Source: Bacillota bacterium
Lineage (GTDB): Bacteria > Bacillota > Clostridia > Clostridiales > Clostridiaceae
Assembly (NCBI GenBank): GCA_030706065.1
Contig: JAUZPH010000033.1
Location: forward strand, 1 to 15,462
DNA: 15,462 bases
Direction of reading: 5' to 3'
The notes under the pieces were generated by a model, which was given only the letters and a program-made list of their open reading frames with translations, did not search any database and was not told where the DNA came from. Positions 7,587 to 14,364 of this stretch are shown here, in pieces; the first letter of the stretch is position 1, and each line of letters starts with the position of its first letter. A program made the translations under genes and the position numbers.

Positions 7587-7640
7587 ATAACAAAGTATGT
7601 GACATCCTCGTGTGTCACATACTTTGTTATGTCTGCTTTT
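7587..7640 (+). terminator. Long hairpin, probable terminator of the regulator-kinase-htrA operon
   Basis: ATAACAAAGTATGTGACA (7587-7604) pairs perfectly over 18 bp with TGTCACATACTTTGTTAT (7613-7630). The loop is 8 nt, with one possible further G-U pair. The T-rich 3' arm (ACTTTGTTAT) and CTTTT at 7636-7640 could serve as a disrupted U-tract around the inner TATGTGACA/TGTCACATA stem. It starts 11 nt past the htrA stop. The stem is clear; the lack of a clean T-run makes the terminator call moderate. Confidence 0.6.
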
Positions 7641-7665
7641 AAAAAAAGGGGATTTAGTGTACAAT
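7638..7665 (+). promoter_or_regulatory. Possible weak sigma-A promoter for pth-mfd
   Basis: TACAAT (7660-7665) is a five-of-six -10 element. TTTAAA at 7638-7643, 16 bp upstream, is a poor -35. This is the best candidate between the htrA hairpin and pth, and would give a leader of about 175 nt. The rest of 7666-7848 contains no gene or structure I can support. Confidence 0.25.
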
Positions 7666-7848
7666 ATGAATATGACTGGACAGTTGCAGTAAATGACTTG
7701 ACAAGTGGAAGTTGGGATGATGCCAATCAGATAATAAGATATCAAAATATATAATTGGGAAGAATGCGTAAAGAATTTACTGATTTCAATATAGATTAAG
7801 AAGATTCGGACTCAATAAACAGGCATTCACATAGCGGAGGGAATATAC

Positions 7849-8412
7849 ATGTTTTTAATAGTCGGACTGGGAAATCCCGGGGAGCAATATGAGGAAACAA
7901 GACACAATGTAGGATTTAAGGTTTTAGATTTGATGGCAAAGGAGTATAAAATTAGCATAAGCAGGATAAAATTTAAAGGTGTATATGGTGAAGGTAATAT
8001 TGTCGGTGAAAAGGCAATACTTTTAAAGCCGCAGACCTATATGAACCTTAGTGGTGAAAGTGTAGGTGAAATTGCAAGGTTCTATAAGGTGCCGAAAGAG
8101 AACATAATAGTTATTTATGACGATATGAGCCTTGAGGTTGGAAGGATCAGAATAAGGTCAAAGGGGAGTGCCGGAGGGCACAATGGGATAAGAAGTATAA
8201 TAGCCCATCTTTCTTCCGATGAATTTCCACGAATTAAGGTTGGAGTGGGACAGCCTAAAGCGGATTGGGTCAGCCATGTCCTCGGAAGGTTTGATGCTGC
8301 CGAAGAGGAAAAACTGAATAAGTCTTTTGGAGCGGTATTATCTTCCGTTGAAGCGATAATTGGCAGGGGAATAGATGATGCTATGAACAGATACAATTCC
8401 TTTAAGGTATAG
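7849..8412 (+). CDS. pth: Peptidyl-tRNA hydrolase
   Basis: Pth releases peptides from tRNAs dropped by stalled ribosomes and recycles the tRNA; it is essential in bacteria. The 187-aa length is standard. The N-terminal signature GLGNPGEQYEETRHNVG (residues 6-22) carries Asn9 and the catalytic His19. KPQTYMNLSG supplies Asn66, YDDMSL supplies the Asp91/92 pair, and SAGGHNGIRSI supplies Asn112. All active-site positions known from the E. coli enzyme are present. GGAGGG (7836-7841) is 7 nt before the ATG. The gene precedes mfd with no terminator between them, as in B. subtilis (where it is also called spoVC). The small fin/yabK gene found between them in Bacillus is absent from the 93-nt gap. 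Confidence 0.97.
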   Translation: MFLIVGLGNPGEQYEETRHNVGFKVLDLMAKEYKISISRIKFKGVYGEGNIVGEKAILLKPQTYMNLSGESVGEIARFYKVPKENIIVIYDDMSLEVGRIRIRSKGSAGGHNGIRSIIAHLSSDEFPRIKVGVGQPKADWVSHVLGRFDAAEEEKLNKSFGAVLSSVEAIIGRGIDDAMNRYNSFKV

Positions 8413-8505
8413 CAGTACAAAAACAAGAGTGGAAATCGTTGGCTGATACATGCTGAAAAGGCTGTACTGTGACAAAATGATATTTTTAGGATGGTGTTTT
8501 TTACA

Positions 8506-11500
8506 ATGAGACTTAAGGGACTTATGGCTCCGTTAAAAGAAAGTGATATATTCAAGAATTTTATTTCCGGGTTATCCCGCGACAGATATCCAGGGACAGT
8601 CTTTGGTTTGTCGGAATCTGCAAGGAGCTATGTGATATGCGGAATATTTGAAGAACTGAACAAGAATATAATTGTAATTACTCATAGTGACGTAGAGTGC
8701 AGAGCGCTGTATGAAGACTTAAGCCTGTTCACTCCAAATGTGTACTATTTTCCTTCAAAGGAGATTGTATTTTATAACGTTTATGCCATATCCGGCGACT
8801 TAAGATGGGAGAGGCTGAAGGTAATAAGGGAGATGCTGGGGCCGGGAAAGAAAATTATTGTTGCTTCCGCAGATTCTCTTGCTCCCCTCTATACTCCGGT
8901 GGAACTTTACAGAAAATATACCTTCAAAATATCCGTAGGCGATTCCGTCAGTCTTTCAGACATTGCCCACAAGCTTGTTCAGTGCGGCTATGAAAGGATG
9001 GAAATGGTGGATGGAAAAGGCCAGTTTTCCATACGGGGAGGGATAATGGATGTGTTTCCTCCTATCTCCTCTATGCCATATAGAATAGAGCTGTTCGGTG
9101 ATGAAGTGGATTCCATACGAAGCTTCAATACAGAGTCACAAAGAAGTATAGACAAGGTAAATGAGATTGAAATTTTTCCTGCAAAAGAAATAGTACTTGA
9201 GAAGCACAATATTGAAGAAGGCTATAGTTTAATAGAAAAGGATTTAACGGACAGGCTGGCTAAATTTGATAAAAAAAAGGATAAAGAAGCCTGGGAAAAA
9301 ATTCAGTCGCTGACAAAGGCTAACCTTGAGTCACTTAAGGAAAACTGGAGCTTTGAAACTATAGACAGTTATGTTCCATATTTCTATGAAAGAACCTCGG
9401 ATTTCTTTGATTATATGGAGGATTCCGTAATTATTATTGATGATTCACAAAGATGCAAGGGAAAGTTGGATAGCCTGTATTTTGAGTTTGAGGACTCATA
9501 TATATCTCTTTTACAGAGAGGCGATGTACTGCCCCGACAGGGAGAGCTTCTAGTTGACAAGGAGGTTCTCTTGAACAAGCTCAAGGCCTCAAGAATAATA
9601 GCTTTGAGTGCCATGGGAAGAACTCAGGACATAGTTACTCCTGCCACTACTGCTTCCTTTTCGCAGATTACTCTGCACAGCTATCATGGACAACTGGATA
9701 TGCTTATTGACGATATAAAGGAAAAAAAGAGAAGGGGTTTCAGAACCTTGATACTCTCCGGAACAAGGCCCAGGGGAGAGAGGCTTGTTAGTACTCTCAA
9801 GGAAAGAGGCATCGAAAGTATATACAGGGATATTGTGGGAGAGATGCATGAAGGAGAAGTGGTGATTACCTTCGGCAACCAATTGAAGGCTTATGAGTAT
9901 CCGGAACTGAAAGTATGTGTCATATCGGACAAGGAAGTTTTTGGGGAGTCTAAAAGGAAAGCAGCAAAAAAACTGCCAAAGAAGGGCGTCAGTAAGATAA
10001 AGAGTTTCACAGAGCTCAAGCTGGGGGATTATGTGGTACATGTAAACCACGGTATTGGAGTATACAAGGGTATAAAGCAGCTCGAGGTAGAGGGGCTTAA
10101 AAGGGACTTTTTAGAAATAACCTATGATGCGGATGCTACCCTGTATGTACCTGTTGAACAGCTGGACATGATACAGAAGTATATAGGCAGCGAGGGGAAG
10201 GCACCTAGGATAAACAAGCTTGGAGGAACCGAGTGGGCAAAGGCAAAGGCCAAGGTCAAAAAATCCATAAATGAAATAGCAGAGGATCTTGTCAAGCTGT
10301 ATGCATCCAGGTCCATGGTGAAGGGATACAAGTTCAGCAACGATACTGTATGGCAGAAACAGTTTGAAGAAGAGTTTCCCTATGAGGAGACACAGGATCA
10401 GATTACATCTCTTCAGGAGATAAAGACGGATATGGAATCGGATAAGCCAATGGATAGATTGCTCTGTGGGGATGTAGGCTATGGAAAGACAGAAGTTGCG
10501 GTAAGGGCTGCCTTTAAGGCAATTATGGATGGAAAGCAGGTGGCTTTCCTGGTGCCCACTACTATTTTGGCAGAGCAGCATTATAACAATATGCTGAAGA
10601 GGTTTTCCGATTTTCCGGTGACGGTGGATATGATAAGCAGATTCAGAACTTCAGCACAGGTAAAGGATACTCTGAAAGCTGTAAAGGAAGGTAATGTTGA
10701 TATTCTGGTGGGAACCCACAGAATTCTGCAGAAGGATGTACAGTTTAAGGATCTGGGGATTTTGATTGTAGACGAGGAGCAGAGATTCGGAGTTACCCAC
10801 AAGGAGAGGATAAAGAATTTCAAGAAAAATATAGACGTTCTGACCCTTACTGCCACCCCGATTCCGAGAACACTTCACATGTCGCTGACGGGCGTGAGGG
10901 ATATAAGTGTTATAGAGACGCCGCCGGAGGAGAGGTATCCCATTCAAACTTATGTTGTGGAATACAATGAACAGCTCACAAGGGATGCCATACTAAGAGA
11001 ACTGGGAAGGGGAGGGCAGGTATTCTTCGTATACAATAGAGTGGCAGATATCAATCAGATGGCCGGGTACCTTACAAATCTTATACCTGAAGCAAAAGTA
11101 GCAGTTGCCCACGGACAGATGACAGAAAGGGAACTGGAGAAGGTAATGATGGAGTTCATGAATAACGACTATAATATTCTTGTGGCCACCACCATTATTG
11201 AAACCGGCATCGACATTCAAAATGTGAATACCATGATTATATATGATGCCGACAGGATGGGACTGTCACAGCTGTATCAACTCAGAGGAAGGGTAGGAAG
11301 ATCCAACAGGATAGCTTATGCATATTTTACCTACAAAAAGGATAAGATACTCTCTGAAGTTGCAGAAAAGAGGTTAAAGGCAATCAAGGAGTTTACGGAG
11401 CTTGGATCCGGCTTCAAAATTGCTATGAGAGATTTGGAAATCAGAGGCGCGGGAAATATGATGGGCTCAGCTCAGCATGGCCACATGGCTGTAGTGGGTT

Positions 11501-12039
11501 ATGATCTTTACTGCAGAATGCTGGAGGACACCGTAAAGCTCGTAAAAGGGGAAATAGACAAGGAACCTGTGGAAACCACGGTGGAGATAAAGATTGATGC
11601 ATATATTCCCGGGACTTATATACAGGATGAAATGCAGAAGATAGAAGTATATAAAAAGATTGCGGCAATAGGCAGCTTTGAAGATGTTATGGATGTGAAG
11701 GAGGAATTGGAGGATAGATTTTCCGAAATACCTCAATCCGTATATAACCTCATGAATATAGCATATATACGAAGCCTTGGAAAACAGCTCGGTATACTGG
11801 AAATAAAGGAACGGGGCAGCGAGGTGAACTTCCAGTTCGAGGACAGGGATAGGCTCAGCGACAATCTGATAAAGGCCCTGATGAAAAAGTACAGTAAAAA
11901 GATTGTTTTCAAATTAGGGGAAAAGCCCAATATTGCCTATAAGCTGTCTGAGACGAAGAAGGAAGATGCTCTTGTGACCTTTAAAGAGATGCTGCAGTAT
12001 ATGCTGATGACAAATCAGGATGAAAAAATTAGCAATTGA
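8506..12039 (+). CDS. mfd: Transcription-repair coupling factor Mfd
   Basis: Mfd is a DNA translocase that removes RNA polymerase stalled at DNA damage and recruits UvrA. The 1177-aa product has the full family layout. A UvrB-like N-terminal part contains QFSIRGGIMDVFPP. A CarD-like RNA-polymerase-interacting domain spans about residues 500-570 (LGDYVVHVNHGIGVYKG). RecG-like helicase domains carry the Walker A GDVGYGKTEVA (Lys661), the DEEQRFG box (from Asp756), TATPIPRTL (about 781) and QLRGRVGRS. A C-terminal TRCF domain follows. The frame is open from an ATG at 8491, but that start has no spaced ribosome binding site. ATG 8506, with GGATGGTG (8489-8496) 9 nt upstream, gives the usual N-terminus. 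The gene is probably cotranscribed with pth. Its stop codon overlaps the -35 box of the foldase promoter. Confidence 0.97.
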   Translation: MRLKGLMAPLKESDIFKNFISGLSRDRYPGTVFGLSESARSYVICGIFEELNKNIIVITHSDVECRALYEDLSLFTPNVYYFPSKEIVFYNVYAISGDLRWERLKVIREMLGPGKKIIVASADSLAPLYTPVELYRKYTFKISVGDSVSLSDIAHKLVQCGYERMEMVDGKGQFSIRGGIMDVFPPISSMPYRIELFGDEVDSIRSFNTESQRSIDKVNEIEIFPAKEIVLEKHNIEEGYSLIEKDLTDRLAKFDKKKDKEAWEKIQSLTKANLESLKENWSFETIDSYVPYFYERTSDFFDYMEDSVIIIDDSQRCKGKLDSLYFEFEDSYISLLQRGDVLPRQGELLVDKEVLLNKLKASRIIALSAMGRTQDIVTPATTASFSQITLHSYHGQLDMLIDDIKEKKRRGFRTLILSGTRPRGERLVSTLKERGIESIYRDIVGEMHEGEVVITFGNQLKAYEYPELKVCVISDKEVFGESKRKAAKKLPKKGVSKIKSFTELKLGDYVVHVNHGIGVYKGIKQLEVEGLKRDFLEITYDADATLYVPVEQLDMIQKYIGSEGKAPRINKLGGTEWAKAKAKVKKSINEIAEDLVKLYASRSMVKGYKFSNDTVWQKQFEEEFPYEETQDQITSLQEIKTDMESDKPMDRLLCGDVGYGKTEVAVRAAFKAIMDGKQVAFLVPTTILAEQHYNNMLKRFSDFPVTVDMISRFRTSAQVKDTLKAVKEGNVDILVGTHRILQKDVQFKDLGILIVDEEQRFGVTHKERIKNFKKNIDVLTLTATPIPRTLHMSLTGVRDISVIETPPEERYPIQTYVVEYNEQLTRDAILRELGRGGQVFFVYNRVADINQMAGYLTNLIPEAKVAVAHGQMTERELEKVMMEFMNNDYNILVATTIIETGIDIQNVNTMIIYDADRMGLSQLYQLRGRVGRSNRIAYAYFTYKKDKILSEVAEKRLKAIKEFTELGSGFKIAMRDLEIRGAGNMMGSAQHGHMAVVGYDLYCRMLEDTVKLVKGEIDKEPVETTVEIKIDAYIPGTYIQDEMQKIEVYKKIAAIGSFEDVMDVKEELEDRFSEIPQSVYNLMNIAYIRSLGKQLGILEIKERGSEVNFQFEDRDRLSDNLIKALMKKYSKKIVFKLGEKPNIAYKLSETKKEDALVTFKEMLQYMLMTNQDEKISN

Positions 12040-12064
12040 AAAAAATGTGAAATATGTTTATAAT
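12036..12064 (+). promoter_or_regulatory. Sigma-A promoter of the foldase gene, overlapping the mfd stop
   Basis: TTGAAA (12036-12041), a 17-bp spacer and a perfect TATAAT (12059-12064) make a near-consensus housekeeping promoter. The -35 box contains the mfd stop codon TGA (12037-12039). Transcription would begin near 12071, about 30 nt before the foldase start. This lets the foldase be expressed independently of pth-mfd. Confidence 0.8.
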
Positions 12065-12101
12065 AAAAAAAGACTATTATGAGAAGAGTGGGGGAATACA
12101 G

Positions 12102-13136
12102 GTGAATAAGTTCAAGAGATTATTGAGTATAGCGGCTATCGGAATACTTACATTATCTTCTGCTGGATGTGTAATAAAGACACAGGAAGGTAAGGATAAT
12201 ACGGTTGTCGGTAAGGTAGGCGATACCAAGATTACTGTTGCTGATGTTAAAAAATTAATGGCGAACGAGGTGGAAGGGATCAAAGCCCAATACGGCGCTA
12301 ACTATAAGAACAACGATCAGGCGATGTCCACTTTGCAGCAGGATTATACCACTACATTGGATAATTTGGCAGAGGATAAGATTCTTTACTTAGCCGGAAA
12401 GGAAATGAATCTGCTTCCCGATCCAAATAAAGCTGATGGAGAAGTTCAAGCTCTTTTGGATTCGATAAAAATGTACCAATATGGTAATGATCAAACCAAG
12501 ATGGAGCAAGGTCTTGAACAGAACGGAGCGACAGTGGATTCTTTGAGGGACAGCCTGAAGGAAGAGTTAAAGGACAATCCCGAGGCGTTCACTGCTGAAA
12601 AGGTAAGATATGCTGTTGCCAAGGATGTTACTGTATCAGATGATGATGTACAGGCGTATTATACCAAGAATATTTCCATATATACAACCCAGCCGGGTGC
12701 TGATATGTGGCATATTGTAGTTGCTACGGAAGATGAGGCAAAGAATGTAAAGGCTCAGCTTGACAAGGGAGCAAAATATGAGGATATGGCAAAGCAGCAC
12801 AGCACTGACGCAGATACAAAGGATAAGGGCGGTGAGATGGGATATCTTTATTATACAAATACCGCCAAGGATAAGGATATGCTGGCTACTGCCCAAAAGC
12901 TGAACGAAGGACAGATTTCTGATCCTGTAAAAACCACACTGGGATGGGAGATAGTAAAGGTTACCGGAGTGCAGAGGGAGGCAAAAGTTATACCTCTTGC
13001 TGACAAGAAGGCTGATATCAAGGATGAACTAATTGCCCAGAAAAGGCAGACTACATATAGCGATAAAGTAGCTGCGTGGAAGAAACAGTACGGTTATTCA
13101 GTAGACGAAAGTAAGCTTTTGAAAAATATATTTTAA
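12102..13136 (+). CDS. prsA: Lipoprotein foldase of the PrsA type (parvulin peptidyl-prolyl isomerase)
   Basis: This protein assists folding of secreted proteins on the outer face of the membrane. From the GTG at 12102 it is 344 aa. The lipoprotein signal peptide has basic KFKR, a hydrophobic core and the lipobox LSSAGC with Cys23 as the lipidated residue. A SurA/PrsA-type helical region (about 35-195) precedes a parvulin isomerase domain at about 200-308. That domain is marked by MWHIVV, the KDKGGEMGYL turn and the closing GWEIVKV strand. The W before the H replaces the usual small or basic residue. The frame is open back to 12054, but the extra 16 residues would spoil the signal peptide, and GGGGGA (12090-12095) lies 6 nt before the GTG. 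Its position between mfd and spoVT is not that of B. subtilis prsA. The symbol is assigned by domain content. Confidence 0.85.
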   Translation: MNKFKRLLSIAAIGILTLSSAGCVIKTQEGKDNTVVGKVGDTKITVADVKKLMANEVEGIKAQYGANYKNNDQAMSTLQQDYTTTLDNLAEDKILYLAGKEMNLLPDPNKADGEVQALLDSIKMYQYGNDQTKMEQGLEQNGATVDSLRDSLKEELKDNPEAFTAEKVRYAVAKDVTVSDDDVQAYYTKNISIYTTQPGADMWHIVVATEDEAKNVKAQLDKGAKYEDMAKQHSTDADTKDKGGEMGYLYYTNTAKDKDMLATAQKLNEGQISDPVKTTLGWEIVKVTGVQREAKVIPLADKKADIKDELIAQKRQTTYSDKVAAWKKQYGYSVDESKLLKNIF

Positions 13137-13241
13137 TAAAGGGTTTTACAAACGAAGCTTAACTTATACATGCTTCAAAATACTGAATCTTCAACAGTTT
13201 TTGGGCATGTATAAGTTAATATCCAAGTTGAAAACCCTATA
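13137..13241 (+). repeat. Structured repeat element, copy 1 (one AATCTTCA hairpin)
   Basis: This palindromic element begins directly after the foldase stop codon. Outer stem: AGGGTTTT (13140-13147) with AAAACCCT (13231-13238), continued by CAA/TTG beyond a bulged A. Inner stem: TTAACTTATACATGC (13159-13173) with GCATGTATAAGTTAA (13205-13219), 15 perfect pairs. At its tip, CAAAA, a bulged T (13181), ACTG, the loop AATCTTCAA (13186-13194), CAGT and TTTTG. The ends read TAAAG and CTATA. The tip hairpin and the ends recur in the element at 14157-14350. It could be part of the foldase 3' UTR, a small RNA, or a mobile palindrome. I do not recognise the family. Confidence 0.7.
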
Positions 13242-13274
13242 AAAGGACGAATCCGGAGAGATTCGTCCTTTTAT
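13241..13274 (+). terminator. Intrinsic terminator after the foldase gene and repeat element
   Basis: AAAAGGACGAATC (13241-13253) pairs perfectly with GATTCGTCCTTTT (13260-13272) around a 6-nt CGGAGA loop; the 3' arm supplies the T-run. It abuts the end of the structured element, so a foldase transcript would carry that element in its 3' UTR. Confidence 0.9.
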
Positions 13275-13338
13275 TTATGTATATATTTCACAGTTTTGTA
13301 TGGGGGCCGTTGTTAATTCTAATAATACCCTTTATTTG

Positions 13339-13369
13339 TGCATAAAATTTCTTGTTGAGAAAGATAATA
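13339..13369 (+). promoter_or_regulatory. Sigma-G-like promoter of spoVT
   Basis: TGCATA (13339-13344) fits the forespore sigma-G -35 consensus TGHATR fully. After 18 bp, GATAATA (13363-13369) fits the -10 consensus CATWHTA at six of seven positions. The predicted transcript starts near 13376, about 40 nt before spoVT. spoVT is a sigma-G gene in B. subtilis. No convincing sigma-A pair is seen here. Confidence 0.6.
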
Positions 13370-13416
13370 TTAATGCAAGTAGAATATATGAAATTTAAAT
13401 AAAGGAGGGTAAATTA

Positions 13417-13971
13417 ATGAAGGCCACAGGTATTGTAAGACGAATAGATGACCTTGGGAGAGTAGTTATACCGAAAGAGATAAGAAGAACGCTGAGAATA
13501 CGAGAAGGAGATCCTCTTGAAATTTTCACTGACAGAGAAGGCGGAGTAATACTGAAGAAATACTCTCCTATTGGTGAACTAAGCGACTTTTCCAAAGAAT
13601 ATGCAGAGTCTTTACAGCAGGCAATTGGACATATAGTGCTTATAGTGGATAAGGATGCCATTATATCAGCCAGCGGTGCACCTAAAAAGGACTACGTGGA
13701 AAAGCGTGTAAGCGATGAGTTGGAAAAGGTAATGGAGGAAAGAAAGACTGTTACCCTTGGAGAAGGTGGGAATAAAACAATACCTCTGTATAAGGACGAG
13801 GAAATTGAGGGAAAGTATTCTACTGCAGTTATTTCTCCTATAACAGCAGAAGGAGATGCAATAGGAGCCGTTATCATACTATCCAAACAAAATGGGGAAA
13901 AGTTTGGAGAATTAGAAATGAAACTGGCTGAGACCGCATCTGCCTTCCTTGGGAAGCAAATGGAACAATAA
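13417..13971 (+). CDS. spoVT: Stage V sporulation transcription factor SpoVT
   Basis: SpoVT is a forespore DNA-binding protein that modulates sigma-G-dependent genes and spore germination properties. The 184-aa length is close to the B. subtilis protein. The N-terminal swapped-hairpin AbrB domain (about residues 1-50) reads MKATGIVRRIDDLGRVVIPK and continues with the conserved RTLRIREGDPLEIF. The remainder (about 55-180) forms a GAF-like domain including IGHIVLIVDKDAIISASG and a C-terminal helix ending LGKQMEQ. The longer C-terminal domain separates it from AbrB, which stops near 95 aa. GGAGGG (13404-13409) lies 7 nt before the ATG. It is probably monocistronic, between a sigma-G-like promoter and the terminator at 14103, and has a structured repeat element on each side. 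Confidence 0.96.
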   Translation: MKATGIVRRIDDLGRVVIPKEIRRTLRIREGDPLEIFTDREGGVILKKYSPIGELSDFSKEYAESLQQAIGHIVLIVDKDAIISASGAPKKDYVEKRVSDELEKVMEERKTVTLGEGGNKTIPLYKDEEIEGKYSTAVISPITAEGDAIGAVIILSKQNGEKFGELEMKLAETASAFLGKQMEQ

Positions 13972-14012
13972 CATATTAATGCCCCTTTTACTCCATCTGA
14001 ATTATAGCCACA

Positions 14013-14040
14013 GAATATATATATTATTCATTGATACAAA
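14013..14040 (+). promoter_or_regulatory. Possible sigma-E-like promoter in the spoVT-flippase gap
   Basis: GAATATA (14013-14019) and GATACAAA (14033-14040), 13 bp apart, resemble mother-cell sigma-E elements (about KMATATT and CATACAHT). spoVB is a sigma-E gene in B. subtilis. A strong terminator (14103-14140) lies between this site and the flippase, and the DNA is A/T-rich, so the match may be chance. Confidence 0.22.
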
Positions 14041-14102
14041 TATTTTTTTTATTGGTAATAATGACTGCCTGATAAAAATAAAAATAACTAGATGGTGATA
14101 TG

Positions 14103-14140
14103 TTTAGAACTATAAATAAAATTTATAGTTCTAAATTTTT
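14103..14140 (+). terminator. Intrinsic terminator downstream of spoVT
   Basis: TTTAGAACTATAAAT (14103-14117) pairs perfectly over 15 bp with ATTTATAGTTCTAAA (14121-14135) around an AAA loop; TTTTTATT follows. It lies 131 nt beyond the spoVT stop codon. The 130 nt before it (13972-14102) hold no gene I can support, only A/T-rich sequence and the weak sigma-E-like match. Confidence 0.88.
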
Positions 14141-14156
14141 ATTACCGGGTTTGAAC

Positions 14157-14350
14157 TAAAGATGCGGAAATTTAAACCTTTAGTATTCGACTGAGAAAAT
14201 ATCGAATCTTCACCGATTTTTCCGCATGTAAAATTTCATCATATATTACAACAATAAAATATCCAATCTTCACGGATTTTTATTGTTGCTCATTCAAAAG
14301 AAATTTTACATGCCAGGCGATAAGTTAAGATATAAATTTCCGCATCTATA
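14157..14350 (+). repeat. Structured repeat element, copy 2 (two AATCTTCA hairpins), in the flippase leader
   Basis: Outer stem: AGATGCGGAAATTTA (14160-14174) with TAAATTTCCGCATCT (14333-14347), 15 perfect pairs enclosing 158 nt. Hairpin A (14195-14222): GAAAA, bulged T, ATCG, loop AATCTTCAC, CGAT, TTTTC. Inner stem: GCATGTAAAATTTC (14224-14237) with GAAATTTTACATGC (14300-14313), 14 perfect pairs. It encloses hairpin B (14249-14288): CAACAATAAAA, bulged T, ATCC, loop AATCTTCAC, GGAT, TTTTATTGTTG. The ends TAAAG and CTATA match copy 1, and ATAAGTTAA also occurs in both. The 3' end is 2 nt from the flippase ribosome binding site. A leader RNA or a repeat element are both possible; the family is not recognised. 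Confidence 0.7.
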
Positions 14351-14364
14351 TCGGAGGTATGGAG

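Noticed and set aside
7647..7673. Sigma-H-like boxes AGGGGATTT and TATGAATAT before pth
   Set aside because: The spacer is only 9 bp, where 11-12 is required, and each box has a mismatch.
7698..7703. Perfect -35 hexamer TTGACA upstream of pth
   Set aside because: No -10-like sequence lies 15-19 bp downstream (the region reads ATGCCAATC), so it cannot be supported as a promoter.
7629..7754. Short open frame of 41 codons after htrA
   Set aside because: It starts inside the hairpin, has no ribosome binding site and no recognisable composition or motif.
8413..8469. Inverted repeat CAGTACA / TGTACTG between pth and mfd
   Set aside because: Seven pairs around a 43-nt loop with no T-run; too weak to call a terminator or operator.
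9589..10050. Long minus-strand open frames within mfd, prs and htrA (this one 153 codons)
   Set aside because: They lie opposite strongly conserved genes, lack ribosome binding sites and recognisable domains, and are shadows of codon use.
13182..14277. CRISPR-like interpretation of the three AATCTTCA copies
   Set aside because: Only the loop and A/T flanks repeat, the stems differ, spacing is irregular (about 1 kb and 60 bp), and spoVT lies between them.
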